A stretch of DNA of 64,000 bases from Pedobacter sp. MC2016-15 (lineage in GTDB: Bacteria; Bacteroidota; Bacteroidia; Sphingobacteriales; Sphingobacteriaceae), in assembly GCF_026239695.1 (NCBI RefSeq), contig NZ_JAPIVS010000002.1:124001-188000 (forward strand), written 5' to 3'. The position numbers and the translations under genes are program-made. This document shows, piece after piece, positions 1 to 9,176 of this stretch. The notes beneath the pieces were generated by a model. It was not told where the DNA came from. It searched no databases and was given only the letters and a program-made list of their open reading frames with translations. Every line of letters starts with the position of its first letter. The first letter of the stretch is position 1.

Positions 1-2
1 AT

Positions 3-2396
3 GCGGGCGACCTTATCCTCCCCGAAGGGACCACCGTCACCTGGAAGATATTTACTGAAAATGCAGGTACGATCCTCTTCAGCATAGATGGCCATACTAA
101 AGAACTGCCCATGACCAATAATGAGGCACGCTTTCTGGCCAGGCTCAGAAAAAGTCAGCACTACCAGATTGTACCAAAAAACAATTTCTCGGCACACCCG
201 GATTCAGTGAATCATCAGATCGAGGTAATACCGGACCTGGCGCCCTCCATCAATGTGGAGGAAAAAGTGGATTCTCTGAGCAGTAAGGCGCATTATTTTA
301 GGGGAAACATCAGCGATGACCATGGCTTCAGTTCCCTGAAGTTTATTTATATCATCAGAGAAAATGGTGCAGAGAAAAATAAAGTTTCAGCTTCCATTCC
401 CATTCAGCCGGCACAGCAGGAAAATGTTTTCCTCTACTACTGGAACCTCAAAAACCTGAGCCTTAAACCAGGGCAGACTGTAGATTACTATCTTGAAGTA
501 GCAGATAACGATGCCGTAAATGGCGCTAAAAAAACCCGCTCTGCAATCAAAACATATACGCCCTTATCTGATCAGGCACTGTCGAAACAACAAAATACAG
601 AGAGCGGCAGCCTGAAACAAAAAATGAACACTGCCATCAAACTTGCGGCCGAAGTGGAAAGGGACAGCAAAAGATTGGGTGAAAACCTGCTGGATAAAAA
701 AGACCTTTCTTTTGAAAATAAAAAGGAGATTAGCCAATTGCTGGATAAACAGAAAAAACTGGAAGAAACTGTAAAAGAAATCCAGCAGGCAAAGGCAAAA
801 AACAGCAACGATCAACTGGAAGAAAAGTCTGACAGAGCCGCCATCGCTGATAAGCAAAAACAGATTGATGAGCTTTTTAAGAATGTTCTGGACCCTAAAA
901 CCAAAGCATTGCTTGAAAAATTACAGAGCCTCATGGATCAGAATAATAAAGACCAGGTTCAGAATGAACTGTCCAAAATGAATATGGACAATAAATCGCT
1001 CAAAAACGAGCTGGACAGAGTCCTGGAACTCTACAAACAGCTGGAATTTGAACAGAACCTGGCCAATAAGGTGGAGCGCCTGAAAAAGCTTTCAGATGCC
1101 CAGAAAGAGCTGAGCAGAAGATCGCAGGAAAAAAATGCTGATGCGGGAGCACTAAAAAAACAACAGGAAAAAGCGACACAGGAATTTAAGGAACTACAGC
1201 AGGAGCTGAAGCAACTCGACCAGAAAAATCAGGCCCTGGAACGTCCCAACAGCTTTAACCCAATGGACAAAGAAAGCGTGACGGTAACGCAGCAACAGCA
1301 GCAGAGCATGGAAAATCTGGAGAAAAAACAGCAGCAGAAAGCCGCTGAAAACCAGAAAAAAGCGGGCGAAGAGATGCAGAAAATGGCGAAAGAAATGGAA
1401 GACTCCAATCAGGCATCGGCCGAGATGGAAAACAACCTGAATACCGAAGAATTGCGCCGGCTTCTTCAAAACCTGCTGCAGACATCATTTGATCAGGAAA
1501 AGGTGATGCTCAGCCTGAAGAAAATATCTCCCTCAGACCCTGCCTATACAAAAAATGTACAGCAGCAACGCGATATCAAAGACAACATGAAAACTATTGC
1601 TGACAGCTTGTCCTCGCTGAGCAGGCGCATTCCGCAGATCGAAAGCACGGTCAGCGAAGAGATGCAGAAAATTAATTTTAACGTGGATAAAAGCCTGGAG
1701 AGCCTGGCAGAGCGCCGCACCACTGAGGCTGCCAGAAACCAGCAGTACACCATGACCTCGGTCAATAACCTCTCGCTGATGCTCAACGAAGCGCTGGATC
1801 AACTGGAAAAAGCAAAGAAAAATGCTAAATCCGGTGGCAAGGGAAAAGGAAAACAATCCATGCAGCAATTGCAAAAAATGCAGGAGCAGCTCAATAAAAA
1901 TATGCAGCAGGCAAAGCAGCAGCTGGAGAAAGAAGGTAACAAAGGCACTGTGCCTAAAGGGAAAATGACGGAGGGTTTTGCAAAAATGGCCCAGCAGCAA
2001 CAGATGATCAGGGAGGCGCTTCAAAAGATCAATGCTGAAGAAAATAAAGATGGTAAGGGATCACTTGGCAACCTCAACCAACTGGTGAAGGAAATGAAAA
2101 TGACAGAATCAGACCTCATCAATAAGCGGCTGGAAGAAGAAACGATCAGACGCCAGCAGGGGATTACGACCAAATTGCTGGATGCGGAAAAGGCAAGCCG
2201 CGATCAGGATGAAGAAGGGAAAAGAGAAAGTCAGGCCGGAAAGGATTTCCCTCCATCCTACCCAAAAATGCTCGAAGAATTTAAAAAGAGCAATCTCAGT
2301 GAAAAAGAGTTTTTGCAGAAACTACCTCCTACATTGAACTACTATTACAAAAATAAAATATCAGCATATTTTAAATCACTAAATTTGCTGAAGTAA
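3..2396 (+). CDS. DUF4175 family protein, 3' part (5' end outside window)
   Basis: The frame is already open at the left edge, so only the C-terminal ~797 residues are seen. Roughly the first 170 visible residues look beta-rich and end in a stretch with VDYYLEVADNDAV, like an Ig-like or FN3-like module. The remaining ~600 residues are Lys/Glu/Gln-rich and predicted coiled coil, with Gln runs near nt 1290-1350 and 1860-1930. This layout fits the large Bacteroidota DUF4175 family, whose N-terminus (not visible) normally carries membrane segments. The function is unknown; a role as an envelope scaffold is only inference. ybeY starts 9 bp downstream, so the two are probably co-transcribed. Confidence 0.75.
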   Translation, partial: AGDLILPEGTTVTWKIFTENAGTILFSIDGHTKELPMTNNEARFLARLRKSQHYQIVPKNNFSAHPDSVNHQIEVIPDLAPSINVEEKVDSLSSKAHYFRGNISDDHGFSSLKFIYIIRENGAEKNKVSASIPIQPAQQENVFLYYWNLKNLSLKPGQTVDYYLEVADNDAVNGAKKTRSAIKTYTPLSDQALSKQQNTESGSLKQKMNTAIKLAAEVERDSKRLGENLLDKKDLSFENKKEISQLLDKQKKLEETVKEIQQAKAKNSNDQLEEKSDRAAIADKQKQIDELFKNVLDPKTKALLEKLQSLMDQNNKDQVQNELSKMNMDNKSLKNELDRVLELYKQLEFEQNLANKVERLKKLSDAQKELSRRSQEKNADAGALKKQQEKATQEFKELQQELKQLDQKNQALERPNSFNPMDKESVTVTQQQQQSMENLEKKQQQKAAENQKKAGEEMQKMAKEMEDSNQASAEMENNLNTEELRRLLQNLLQTSFDQEKVMLSLKKISPSDPAYTKNVQQQRDIKDNMKTIADSLSSLSRRIPQIESTVSEEMQKINFNVDKSLESLAERRTTEAARNQQYTMTSVNNLSLMLNEALDQLEKAKKNAKSGGKGKGKQSMQQLQKMQEQLNKNMQQAKQQLEKEGNKGTVPKGKMTEGFAKMAQQQQMIREALQKINAEENKDGKGSLGNLNQLVKEMKMTESDLINKRLEEETIRRQQGITTKLLDAEKASRDQDEEGKRESQAGKDFPPSYPKMLEEFKKSNLSEKEFLQKLPPTLNYYYKNKISAYFKSLNLLK

Positions 2397-2405
2397 ATTC
2401 ATTAT

Positions 2406-2843
2406 ATGCGTAAGGCCCCCATCTATTTTTTCTCAGAAGAAGTAAACTACACCGTAAAAAATAAGATCCTCATCAGGAACTGGATCAAAGAAACAATCAT
2501 CGCAGAAGGATATGAACTGGAAGAATTAAATTTCATTCTCTGTTCTGACGAATATTTACTGGCTATGAACCAACAATACCTGAAACATGACACTTATACC
2601 GATGTAATCACTTTTGATAACTCAGAGGGCCTTAAAACGATTCTTGGTGATATATTTATCAGTATTGAGCGGATACAGGAAAATGCCAGACAATTTAAAA
2701 CAACTACGCAACAGGAACTATGCCGCGTAATGATTCATGGCACGCTCCATTTACTGGGATATCCTGATAAAGGAAAAGCTGCAAAGACGCTGATGACACA
2801 AAAAGAGGATCAATACCTGGCCTTATTAAAACCGAAACAATAA
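2406..2843 (+). CDS. ybeY: rRNA maturation endoribonuclease YbeY
   Basis: A 145-residue protein of the UPF0054/YbeY family, a zinc-dependent RNase involved in 16S rRNA 3'-end processing and ribosome quality control. The metal-site motif HGTLHLLGYPDK is at residues 111-122. The first two histidines (111 and 115) are present. The third ligand position, His in the canonical HGxLHLxGYDH, is Asp121 here. The length is typical of the family. It begins 9 bp after the DUF4175 gene and is followed by a 169-bp gap with a -7 promoter element for the next gene. Confidence 0.92.
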   Translation: MRKAPIYFFSEEVNYTVKNKILIRNWIKETIIAEGYELEELNFILCSDEYLLAMNQQYLKHDTYTDVITFDNSEGLKTILGDIFISIERIQENARQFKTTTQQELCRVMIHGTLHLLGYPDKGKAAKTLMTQKEDQYLALLKPKQ

Positions 2844-2965
2844 GAACCACCTGATTATCAAATATTTACATACATTTTATTGATTAAAAAAGGTCAGTAA
2901 AACGTAATTTAAAATCAATACGCCGATACCCCCGGCACATGACTACGATACCCGCAAATTATGTT

Positions 2966-2973
2966 TACTTTTG
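2966..2973 (+). promoter_or_regulatory. -7 element TAnnTTTG for the ABC-F gene
   Basis: TACTTTTG is an exact match to the Bacteroidota -7 consensus TAnnTTTG, 39 nt before the TTG start of the ABC-F gene. I see no clear -33 TTTG at the usual spacing, so only the -7 half is supported. Confidence 0.4.
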
Positions 2974-3012
2974 CAGGTAATTTCTTATCCTATAATTCGT
3001 TAAAAAAATACT

Positions 3013-4881
3013 TTGAGCACATTAATTGCAGCAGAAAACTTAGGCCATGCCTACCATGATGAATGGTTATTCAAAAATTTAACCCTGGGCATCCAAACCG
3101 GACAGCGTGTTGCGCTTGTCGGTATTAATGGCGCCGGTAAAAGTACTTTATTAAAATTATTGGCCGAGCGCTTCAGTCCGCTGGAAGGAAAGATTGTAAA
3201 GAATAAATTTGTTAAGATTGGATTTCTTGATCAGGAGCCCTCCTTCCCGGATGGATACTCGATCAGTGATTTTATTTTTTCACAGGAAAACAAACAGCAG
3301 CAACTGATCAGGGAATATGAGGAATTAATTGAAGATCCGAATCCTGATGAGAAAAAGCTCAACCGTTTATACGAAGAATTAAGCGAGCACAATGCCTGGG
3401 AATACGAACATGAAATCAAAACGATTTTAAGCCGTATGGGTATTAACCACCTGCAGCAACAGATTTCTACATTGTCTGGTGGCCAGAAAAAACGTCTTGC
3501 TCTCGCGAAACTGCTGATCGAAGATCCGGAGATTTATGTGCTTGACGAGCCTACCAACCATTTGGATATCGATACGATTGAGTGGCTGGAAAAACTGCTC
3601 ACTTCAGGAAATAAAACTATTTTGCTGGTAACGCACGACAGGTATTTCCTGGATAATGTATGTAATACAATTGTAGAGCTTGACCGAGGTAAGATCTATA
3701 ATTACACTGGAAACTACGCCTACTTCCTGGAAAAAAAATCTGAGCGTGAGGCTTCAGATGAAAGTACATTTCAGAAAAATAAGAACCTCTTAAAAAAAGA
3801 ATTGGAATGGATGCGCAGAATGCCACAGGCAAGGGGTACAAAATCTCAGGCCAGAATTGATGCATTCTACGATCTTGATAGTAAAACCAAACAGCGGACA
3901 GATAACAAAAGTGTCACGCTGAATGTAAAGATGTCTCGCCAGGGAAATAAAATCCTGGAACTGGATCATATTGGCCAGTCTTTTGGAGAAAAGAAAATCA
4001 TCAATGATTTTTCCTATGTTTTCAAACGCTCAGACCGTATAGGCCTTGCCGGAAAAAACGGTACAGGTAAATCTACCCTACTGAATATTCTTACGGGATT
4101 CCAGCAGCCAGAAAAAGGACAGGTTAGCGTCGGAGAAACTACGGTATATGGTTATTACAAACAGGGAGGTTTGGCATTTAATGATAAACAAAGGGTCATT
4201 GATATTGTCACTGAAGATGCAGAATATATCAAAATGGCTGATGGACAAACGATCTCTGCTTCGCAGTTGCTGACTTTGTTTTTGTTCCCTATTAAAAAGC
4301 AGCACGGTATGGTAGAGAAGTTGAGTGGAGGCGAAAAGAAACGCCTGCATTTGATGAAAGTTCTGATGCAAAATCCGAACTTCTTAATTCTCGATGAGCC
4401 TACAAATGATTTGGATATTGACACCCTGAATGTATTGGAGGAGTTCCTGGAGAACTTCCCGGGTGTATTGATCCTGGTATCCCACGACAGGTATTTGCTG
4501 GATAAGATGAGTGAACAGTTGTTCATCATGGAAGGTGATGGTGTTGTCAATATTTACAATGGAAACTATTCTGAATACAGATTAAGCCTGGATGTCCCTA
4601 AAGAAAAAGCCCCGGCTGCCGCTGCTAAAACAAAGGAACCATCTGCAGTATCTGCTAAATTAAGCTATAAAGAACAAAAGGAGCTGGATGATTCAGAAGC
4701 CCTGATCGCCCAGTCAGAAGCGGAAATTGAAAAACTAACCGCTTCCCTCCTAACGATAGACAGTGCCGATTATCAGGAAATTCAAGCTGTAACCAAATCT
4801 ATTGAAAGCATCAATGCTACATTGGAACAGACGATGGAACGCTGGTTAGAGCTATCAGAAAAGAAGAGTAAATCGAACTAA
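3013..4881 (+). CDS. ABC-F family ATP-binding protein (Uup/EttA-like)
   Basis: A 622-residue soluble protein with two ABC ATPase cassettes and no membrane segments. Walker A motifs are GINGAGKS (near residue 38) and GKNGTGKS (near 347). Signature motifs are LSGGQKKR (near 154) and LSGGEKKR (near 437). Walker B regions contain LDEPTNHLD and LDEPTNDLD. A charged linker lies between the cassettes, and the C-terminal ~85 residues look like the coiled-coil arm of Uup-type members. ABC-F proteins act on the ribosome in translation or antibiotic protection; which applies here cannot be read from sequence. The start is TTG: a TAA precedes it in frame at 3001 and no ATG occurs before Walker A. Confidence 0.88.
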   Translation: MSTLIAAENLGHAYHDEWLFKNLTLGIQTGQRVALVGINGAGKSTLLKLLAERFSPLEGKIVKNKFVKIGFLDQEPSFPDGYSISDFIFSQENKQQQLIREYEELIEDPNPDEKKLNRLYEELSEHNAWEYEHEIKTILSRMGINHLQQQISTLSGGQKKRLALAKLLIEDPEIYVLDEPTNHLDIDTIEWLEKLLTSGNKTILLVTHDRYFLDNVCNTIVELDRGKIYNYTGNYAYFLEKKSEREASDESTFQKNKNLLKKELEWMRRMPQARGTKSQARIDAFYDLDSKTKQRTDNKSVTLNVKMSRQGNKILELDHIGQSFGEKKIINDFSYVFKRSDRIGLAGKNGTGKSTLLNILTGFQQPEKGQVSVGETTVYGYYKQGGLAFNDKQRVIDIVTEDAEYIKMADGQTISASQLLTLFLFPIKKQHGMVEKLSGGEKKRLHLMKVLMQNPNFLILDEPTNDLDIDTLNVLEEFLENFPGVLILVSHDRYLLDKMSEQLFIMEGDGVVNIYNGNYSEYRLSLDVPKEKAPAAAAKTKEPSAVSAKLSYKEQKELDDSEALIAQSEAEIEKLTASLLTIDSADYQEIQAVTKSIESINATLEQTMERWLELSEKKSKSN

Positions 4882-4943
4882 TATAAGCTGTTTTAAGCGC
4901 TTGAATGAGTTGAACAAGTCCGTTCAGCAAGAATAAAAGTTAA

Positions 4944-4959
4944 CGTTCCACGTGGAACA
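4944..4959. other. parS-like ParB-binding site 1 (variant)
   Basis: CGTTCCACGTGGAACA contains the perfect 14-bp palindrome GTTCCACGTGGAAC. It matches the ParB/Spo0J centromere consensus TGTTNCACGTGAAACA in the CACGTG core and flanks, and resembles the Pseudomonas-type parS. It lies 62 bp before the mnmG start codon and 46 bp (centre to centre) from a second, canonical site. Confidence 0.75.
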
Positions 4960-4989
4960 CACAAGCTTCTGAGAGAGAAATACAGCGCT

Positions 4990-5005
4990 TGTTTCACGTG
5001 AAACA
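4990..5005. other. parS ParB-binding site 2 (canonical)
   Basis: TGTTTCACGTGAAACA is a perfect 16-bp palindrome identical to the canonical parS centromere sequence bound by ParB/Spo0J. It ends 15 bp before the mnmG start codon. parS sites cluster near replication origins in most bacteria, so this suggests, but does not prove, that the window is origin-proximal. The parA and parB genes are not in the window. ParB binding here could also affect mnmG transcription. Confidence 0.88.
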
Positions 5006-5020
5006 TAAAAGAAAAATGAG

Positions 5021-6883
5021 ATGTTTAAAGAATATGATGTAATTGTTGTAGGTGCCGGACATGCAGGATGCGAGGCAGCAGCAGCAGCAGCAAACTTAGG
5101 ATCTTCGGTATTATTGGTGACCATGAATATGGAAACCATTGCACAAATGAGTTGCAATCCGGCAATGGGCGGAGTAGCAAAAGGACAGATTGTACGGGAG
5201 ATTGATGCCATGGGTGGCTACTCAGGTATCGTCAGTGACAAGACTACTTTGCAGTTTAGAATGCTTAACTTATCCAAAGGTCCTGCAATGTGGAGCCCCC
5301 GTGCCCAGATTGACAGGAAACGATTTGCGGAGGAATGGCGACTGGCATTGGAGCGAACACCAAATGTAGATTTCTGGCAGGATATGGTGAGTGGATTAAT
5401 CATCAAAGACAATAAAGTTGTTGGTGTAAAAACTTCGATGGGCGCAGAAATTAGAGCAAAAAGTGTGGTCCTCACAAACGGTACTTTCCTAAATGGTTTG
5501 ATCCATATAGGCGAAAAAAAATTCGGTGGAGGCAGAACCGGAGAAAAAGCCGCTACCGGAATTACAGAACAATTGACATCAATAGGTTTCGAAGCTGGCA
5601 GAATGAAGACCGGTACTCCCCCACGCGTTGATGGAAGATCACTGAATTATTCTCTGATGGAGGAACAATGGGGAGATGAAAACCCTGGCAGATTCTCCTA
5701 TACAGATGTAGAAAGACCGACTGATAAAAGATGCTGCTGGATCACTTATACCAATAGCGAAGTACACGAAACTTTAAAGGAAGGCTTTGAGAAATCACCA
5801 ATGTTCACTGGCAGAATCAAAGGACTGGGTCCGAGATACTGTCCTTCGATTGAAGATAAGATCAACCGATTTGCAGAGCGCGACAGGCATCAGATTTTTG
5901 TAGAACCGGAGGGGTTAAACACGGTAGAAATTTACGTCAACGGTTTCTCTACATCTTTGCCGGAGGATGTTCAGTACAGGGCACTGATCCAGATCCCGGG
6001 ATTTGAAAATGCAAAAATGTTCAGACCAGGATATGCGATCGAGTACGATTATTTTCCACCTACACAGCTATCGCTGACGCTGGAAACCAAATTGGTACAA
6101 AACCTGTTCTTTGCAGGCCAGATCAATGGTACTACTGGATATGAAGAAGCTGCTAGTCAGGGTTTTATAGCAGGAATAAATGCGCATCAGAAGGTGACAG
6201 ACCAGCATGAGCTGATTATGAAGCGTTCTGAGTCATATATAGGTGTATTGATTGACGATCTGGTAACGAAAGGTACCGAAGAACCATACCGTATGTTTAC
6301 GTCGAGAGCAGAACACAGACTGCTACTGCGTCAGGACAATGCGGACATCAGGCTCTCCCCTATTGGACACGCTCTAGGTTTGATTAATGACGAGCGTCTG
6401 GAAAAGGTAAATCAAAAAGTTGCGAATTCAGATGAGATCGTTGCCTTCACCCGTAAACAGGGAATTGAAATGGCAGAGGCAAATGAAATGCTGGAAAGCT
6501 TAAACTCCAGCGCACTGACACAAAACGTAAAATTGTTCAGTGTACTCAGCAGACCCCAGGTTGGCATTGAAGACCTCAGAAAAGTTAGTAAAAGTTTTGA
6601 CGAGCATTTGAGCGCTTTCAATCAGGAGACCGTAGAACAGGCAGAGATCAAAATAAAGTATGAGAGCTACTTCATGAAGGAGCAGGAAATTGTGAACAAG
6701 ATGCAGAAGATGGAAGATAAAGATATCAATCCGGATTTTGATTATTCACAACTCGGATCATTGTCAAAAGAGGCACGGGAAAAATTATTGAAGATCAAAC
6801 CAAGAACTTTGGGCCAGGCTTCCAGAATTTCGGGAGTTTCACCCTCAGATATCTCAGTTTTGATGGTGCATATTAACCGTTAA
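5021..6883 (+). CDS. mnmG: tRNA uridine-5-carboxymethylaminomethyl synthesis enzyme MnmG
   Basis: A 620-residue FAD-dependent enzyme (GidA) that with MnmE installs the carboxymethylaminomethyl group on U34 of tRNAs. The FAD dinucleotide-binding motif [11 protein letters not shown] is near residues 10-20. Family signatures [11 protein letters not shown] (near 270) and [13 protein letters not shown] (near 406) are intact, and the helical MnmE-binding C-terminus is complete. The N-terminal stretch has six consecutive Ala codons, all GCA. The upstream 139 bp hold two parS palindromes. A probable terminator follows the gene. Confidence 0.97.
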   Translation: MFKEYDVIVVGAGHAGCEAAAAAANLGSSVLLVTMNMETIAQMSCNPAMGGVAKGQIVREIDAMGGYSGIVSDKTTLQFRMLNLSKGPAMWSPRAQIDRKRFAEEWRLALERTPNVDFWQDMVSGLIIKDNKVVGVKTSMGAEIRAKSVVLTNGTFLNGLIHIGEKKFGGGRTGEKAATGITEQLTSIGFEAGRMKTGTPPRVDGRSLNYSLMEEQWGDENPGRFSYTDVERPTDKRCCWITYTNSEVHETLKEGFEKSPMFTGRIKGLGPRYCPSIEDKINRFAERDRHQIFVEPEGLNTVEIYVNGFSTSLPEDVQYRALIQIPGFENAKMFRPGYAIEYDYFPPTQLSLTLETKLVQNLFFAGQINGTTGYEEAASQGFIAGINAHQKVTDQHELIMKRSESYIGVLIDDLVTKGTEEPYRMFTSRAEHRLLLRQDNADIRLSPIGHALGLINDERLEKVNQKVANSDEIVAFTRKQGIEMAEANEMLESLNSSALTQNVKLFSVLSRPQVGIEDLRKVSKSFDEHLSAFNQETVEQAEIKIKYESYFMKEQEIVNKMQKMEDKDINPDFDYSQLGSLSKEAREKLLKIKPRTLGQASRISGVSPSDISVLMVHINR

Positions 6884-6928
6884 AATCTACAAACCTGATA
6901 ATCAGTAATTTAAACAATAAAACAACAA

Positions 6929-6978
6929 CCTTAAAAGTGACTTGATTTAAAGCGATATCAGCCACTTTTAAAGTTTTT
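6929..6978 (+). terminator. Probable terminator after mnmG
   Basis: AAAAGTG (6933-6939) pairs with CACTTTT (6963-6969), with further weaker pairing inside the ~23-nt loop, and a T-rich tail follows (AAAGTTTTTG). The stem is AT-rich and the loop long, so the strength is uncertain. Confidence 0.4.
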
Positions 6979-7026
6979 GAATATTCCGGATCCAAAATAT
7001 AGATAAGTTTATTATATCGCATATAA

Positions 7027-8661
7027 ATGGCTAAAAACAAGTTACTACAGCATTCTCCGAATTTATTACTTGCTTTTCTGATCCTGTTCGGAATTTGGGG
7101 CTGTGCGAGCGTCGGAGCCGGTCCGCAGGGAGGCCCAAAAGATACAAAACCACCAAAAGTACTTTCCATCACGCCAAAAAATCTGACCAGGAATTTTTCA
7201 GCAAAAAAAATAGTCATACAATTTGACGAATACTTCAAACTGGCAGATCAGCAGAAACAATTTTCGATATCACCGGATGTTGAGGTTTTACCACAATTGA
7301 AGGTAAAGGGAAAATCCCTGGAAATTACACTTCCTGATTCACTGGAAAAAAATACAACTTACACGCTGAATTTTGGCAAAGGAATCGTTGACGTTAATGA
7401 AGGCAACGTGCTCAAAAATTTCAGTTACGTTTTTGCTACGGGTCCTTCTCTTGATTCCCTGAGCATTTCAGGAAATATCAAAGATTCACAAACAGGTAAA
7501 CCTGTAATTGAAGGAGTGGCTTTTGTATTCCCTATTGCCAGGGATACCCTCTTTGGAAAAAAGAAAGCTTCCATCTACACACTTACCGACAGTAGTGGAA
7601 ACTACAGGATCAGCAACCTGAGATCTGAAACCTATAAAGTTTACGCCTTAAAAGAGCAGGGCAGTGATAAAATTTATCAGCAAAGTTCTGATGAGATTGG
7701 TTTTATCAAAGAGCCTCTCAAGCTGACAAAAGATACTTCAAATGTGAATATGGTGATCTTTAAAGAAGACGCTAAAGTTTTCAGGGTAAATGACAGAAGG
7801 CTTAATGCTGACGGAAGTATCTCCATTTCCTTTAACCAGAAACTTAAAAAACCAGGGATCACCATCTCCGATCCCAAAAGTATTGATGCCGCAAAATTGG
7901 TAAAGTTCAATAAAACCAATGATTCTGTAAAAGTATGGCTGAAAGAACTGAACTTCGACTCTACAAAAGTAGATATCACGGATAGCGGAAAGGTACTGCA
8001 GACGATCAAACTGAACAGGGGTAAAAAAGACTCCTACACCCGTAATGTTCAGGCAACAGATAACCTGGAAGGCAACCTGCTCAATCCCAACAAACCACTG
8101 CAGCTGACCTTCGGCATTCCTGTAGAAGCGGTAGATCCCTCGAAAATTACACTGATGGAAGATTCCGTGGTAAAGACGGATTTTACCCTTCGTAAAGACA
8201 GCTCAGATATCCTCTCCTACAACTTTATATACCCATGGAGGGCAAACAGCAGCTATGACATTAAATTTGGTGCAGGAGCCTTTACAGCGATCTTTGATGC
8301 CAAAAATAAAGACTTTACCAAGAAGTTCCAGCTGGCTAAAAGGGATGATTACGGAACATTGGTAGTTAAACTTGTAGTGCCTGAACCCAATAAACAATAC
8401 CTGCTGGAGATTACAAATGAAGCAAAAGCAGTGGTGAATACCCTCATTGTGGCGAGAGATACTACTGTAACCTTCGCAAATTACCGGGCAGGAAGATATT
8501 TTATCCGGATCATTTATGACAACAATAAAAATGGTATCTGGGATACTGGTGATGTGAAGGCGGGGATTCAGCCCGAAAAAATCTGGGCCGAATCAAAAGA
8601 GCTTTCTATCCGTGCAAACTGGGACAGAAATGAAACCATCGAATTACCAAAAGAACAGTAA
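7027..8661 (+). CDS. Ig-like domain-containing lipoprotein
   Basis: A 544-residue predicted lipoprotein: a hydrophobic N-terminal helix ends in GIWGC (lipobox, Cys near residue 26), followed by GAGPQGGPKDTKPP. The next ~100 residues match the Bacterial Ig-like (Big_5) module common in Bacteroidota, with TYTLNFGKGIVDVNEGN. A carboxypeptidase-regulatory-like beta-sandwich (SGNIKDSQTGKPVIEGV) follows near residues 145-230. The C-terminus carries DNNKNGIWDTGD, a calcium-loop-like motif. Envelope location is expected; the function is unknown. The stop codon directly abuts that of the convergent gamma-carbonic anhydrase-like gene. Confidence 0.75.
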   Translation: MAKNKLLQHSPNLLLAFLILFGIWGCASVGAGPQGGPKDTKPPKVLSITPKNLTRNFSAKKIVIQFDEYFKLADQQKQFSISPDVEVLPQLKVKGKSLEITLPDSLEKNTTYTLNFGKGIVDVNEGNVLKNFSYVFATGPSLDSLSISGNIKDSQTGKPVIEGVAFVFPIARDTLFGKKKASIYTLTDSSGNYRISNLRSETYKVYALKEQGSDKIYQQSSDEIGFIKEPLKLTKDTSNVNMVIFKEDAKVFRVNDRRLNADGSISISFNQKLKKPGITISDPKSIDAAKLVKFNKTNDSVKVWLKELNFDSTKVDITDSGKVLQTIKLNRGKKDSYTRNVQATDNLEGNLLNPNKPLQLTFGIPVEAVDPSKITLMEDSVVKTDFTLRKDSSDILSYNFIYPWRANSSYDIKFGAGAFTAIFDAKNKDFTKKFQLAKRDDYGTLVVKLVVPEPNKQYLLEITNEAKAVVNTLIVARDTTVTFANYRAGRYFIRIIYDNNKNGIWDTGDVKAGIQPEKIWAESKELSIRANWDRNETIELPKEQ

Positions 8662-9171
8662 TTATCTGAACCAGTCAGCGTACATGATATAGTTATCAGG
8701 CAGCTTATTCAATAAAGCCCGTTGCTCTTCAGTAATGGGCTTTATTTTTTTTGCAGGAACTCCCGCATATAAGTAACCACTTTCACAAATTGTGCGTTCA
8801 AGTATCACAGAACCCGCAGCAATGATGCAATACTCTTCTACGATTGCATCATCCATCACAATAGCTCCCATACCGACCAGAACATGATCTTTTAACGTAC
8901 AGCCATGGACAATTGCATTGTGCCCTACAGATACCCTGTTTCCAATCGTGGTGGCAGCTTTCTGGTAGGTAGCATGAATTACTGCACCATCCTGGATATT
9001 GGAGTCGTTACCAATGGTAATGCTGTTTACATCGCCCCTGATGACTGCATTAAACCATACTGAACAATTTGTACCCATGCTTACATCCCCTACAATCGTT
9101 GCATTGGGAGCAATAAAACAATGATCGCCCCAAACAGGGTTTTTATCTAAAACCGGAAGAATTACAGCCAT
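8662..9171 (-). CDS. Gamma carbonic anhydrase-like family protein
   Basis: A 169-residue left-handed beta-helix protein of the gamma-CA/YrdA/PaaY group. Hexapeptide repeats run through most of the chain, for example IGNDSNIQDGAVIH and IGNRVSVGHNAIVHG. Three histidines in the pattern IHAT...GHNAIVHG match the metal ligands of Cam-type carbonic anhydrases. Whether it hydrates CO2 cannot be decided from sequence, since many relatives are inactive or act as acyltransferases. It starts 5 bp after nadB on the same strand and is probably co-transcribed. Confidence 0.88.
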   Translation of the reverse strand: MAVILPVLDKNPVWGDHCFIAPNATIVGDVSMGTNCSVWFNAVIRGDVNSITIGNDSNIQDGAVIHATYQKAATTIGNRVSVGHNAIVHGCTLKDHVLVGMGAIVMDDAIVEEYCIIAAGSVILERTICESGYLYAGVPAKKIKPITEEQRALLNKLPDNYIMYADWFR

Positions 9172-9176
9172 ATCTA

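Noticed and set aside
1290..1350. CAG/CAA-rich tract in the DUF4175 gene as an unstable repeat
   Set aside because: Mixed codons for Gln and Lys in a coiled coil, not a uniform tandem repeat.
1533..2024. 163-codon antisense frame opposite the DUF4175 gene
   Set aside because: Mirror of Lys/Gln/Glu-rich coding sequence, giving Leu/Phe/His-rich nonsense; no independent support.
5078..5095. GCA triplet run in mnmG as a phase-variable repeat
   Set aside because: Only six in-frame Ala codons in a conserved position near the FAD motif; length changes would not shift the frame.
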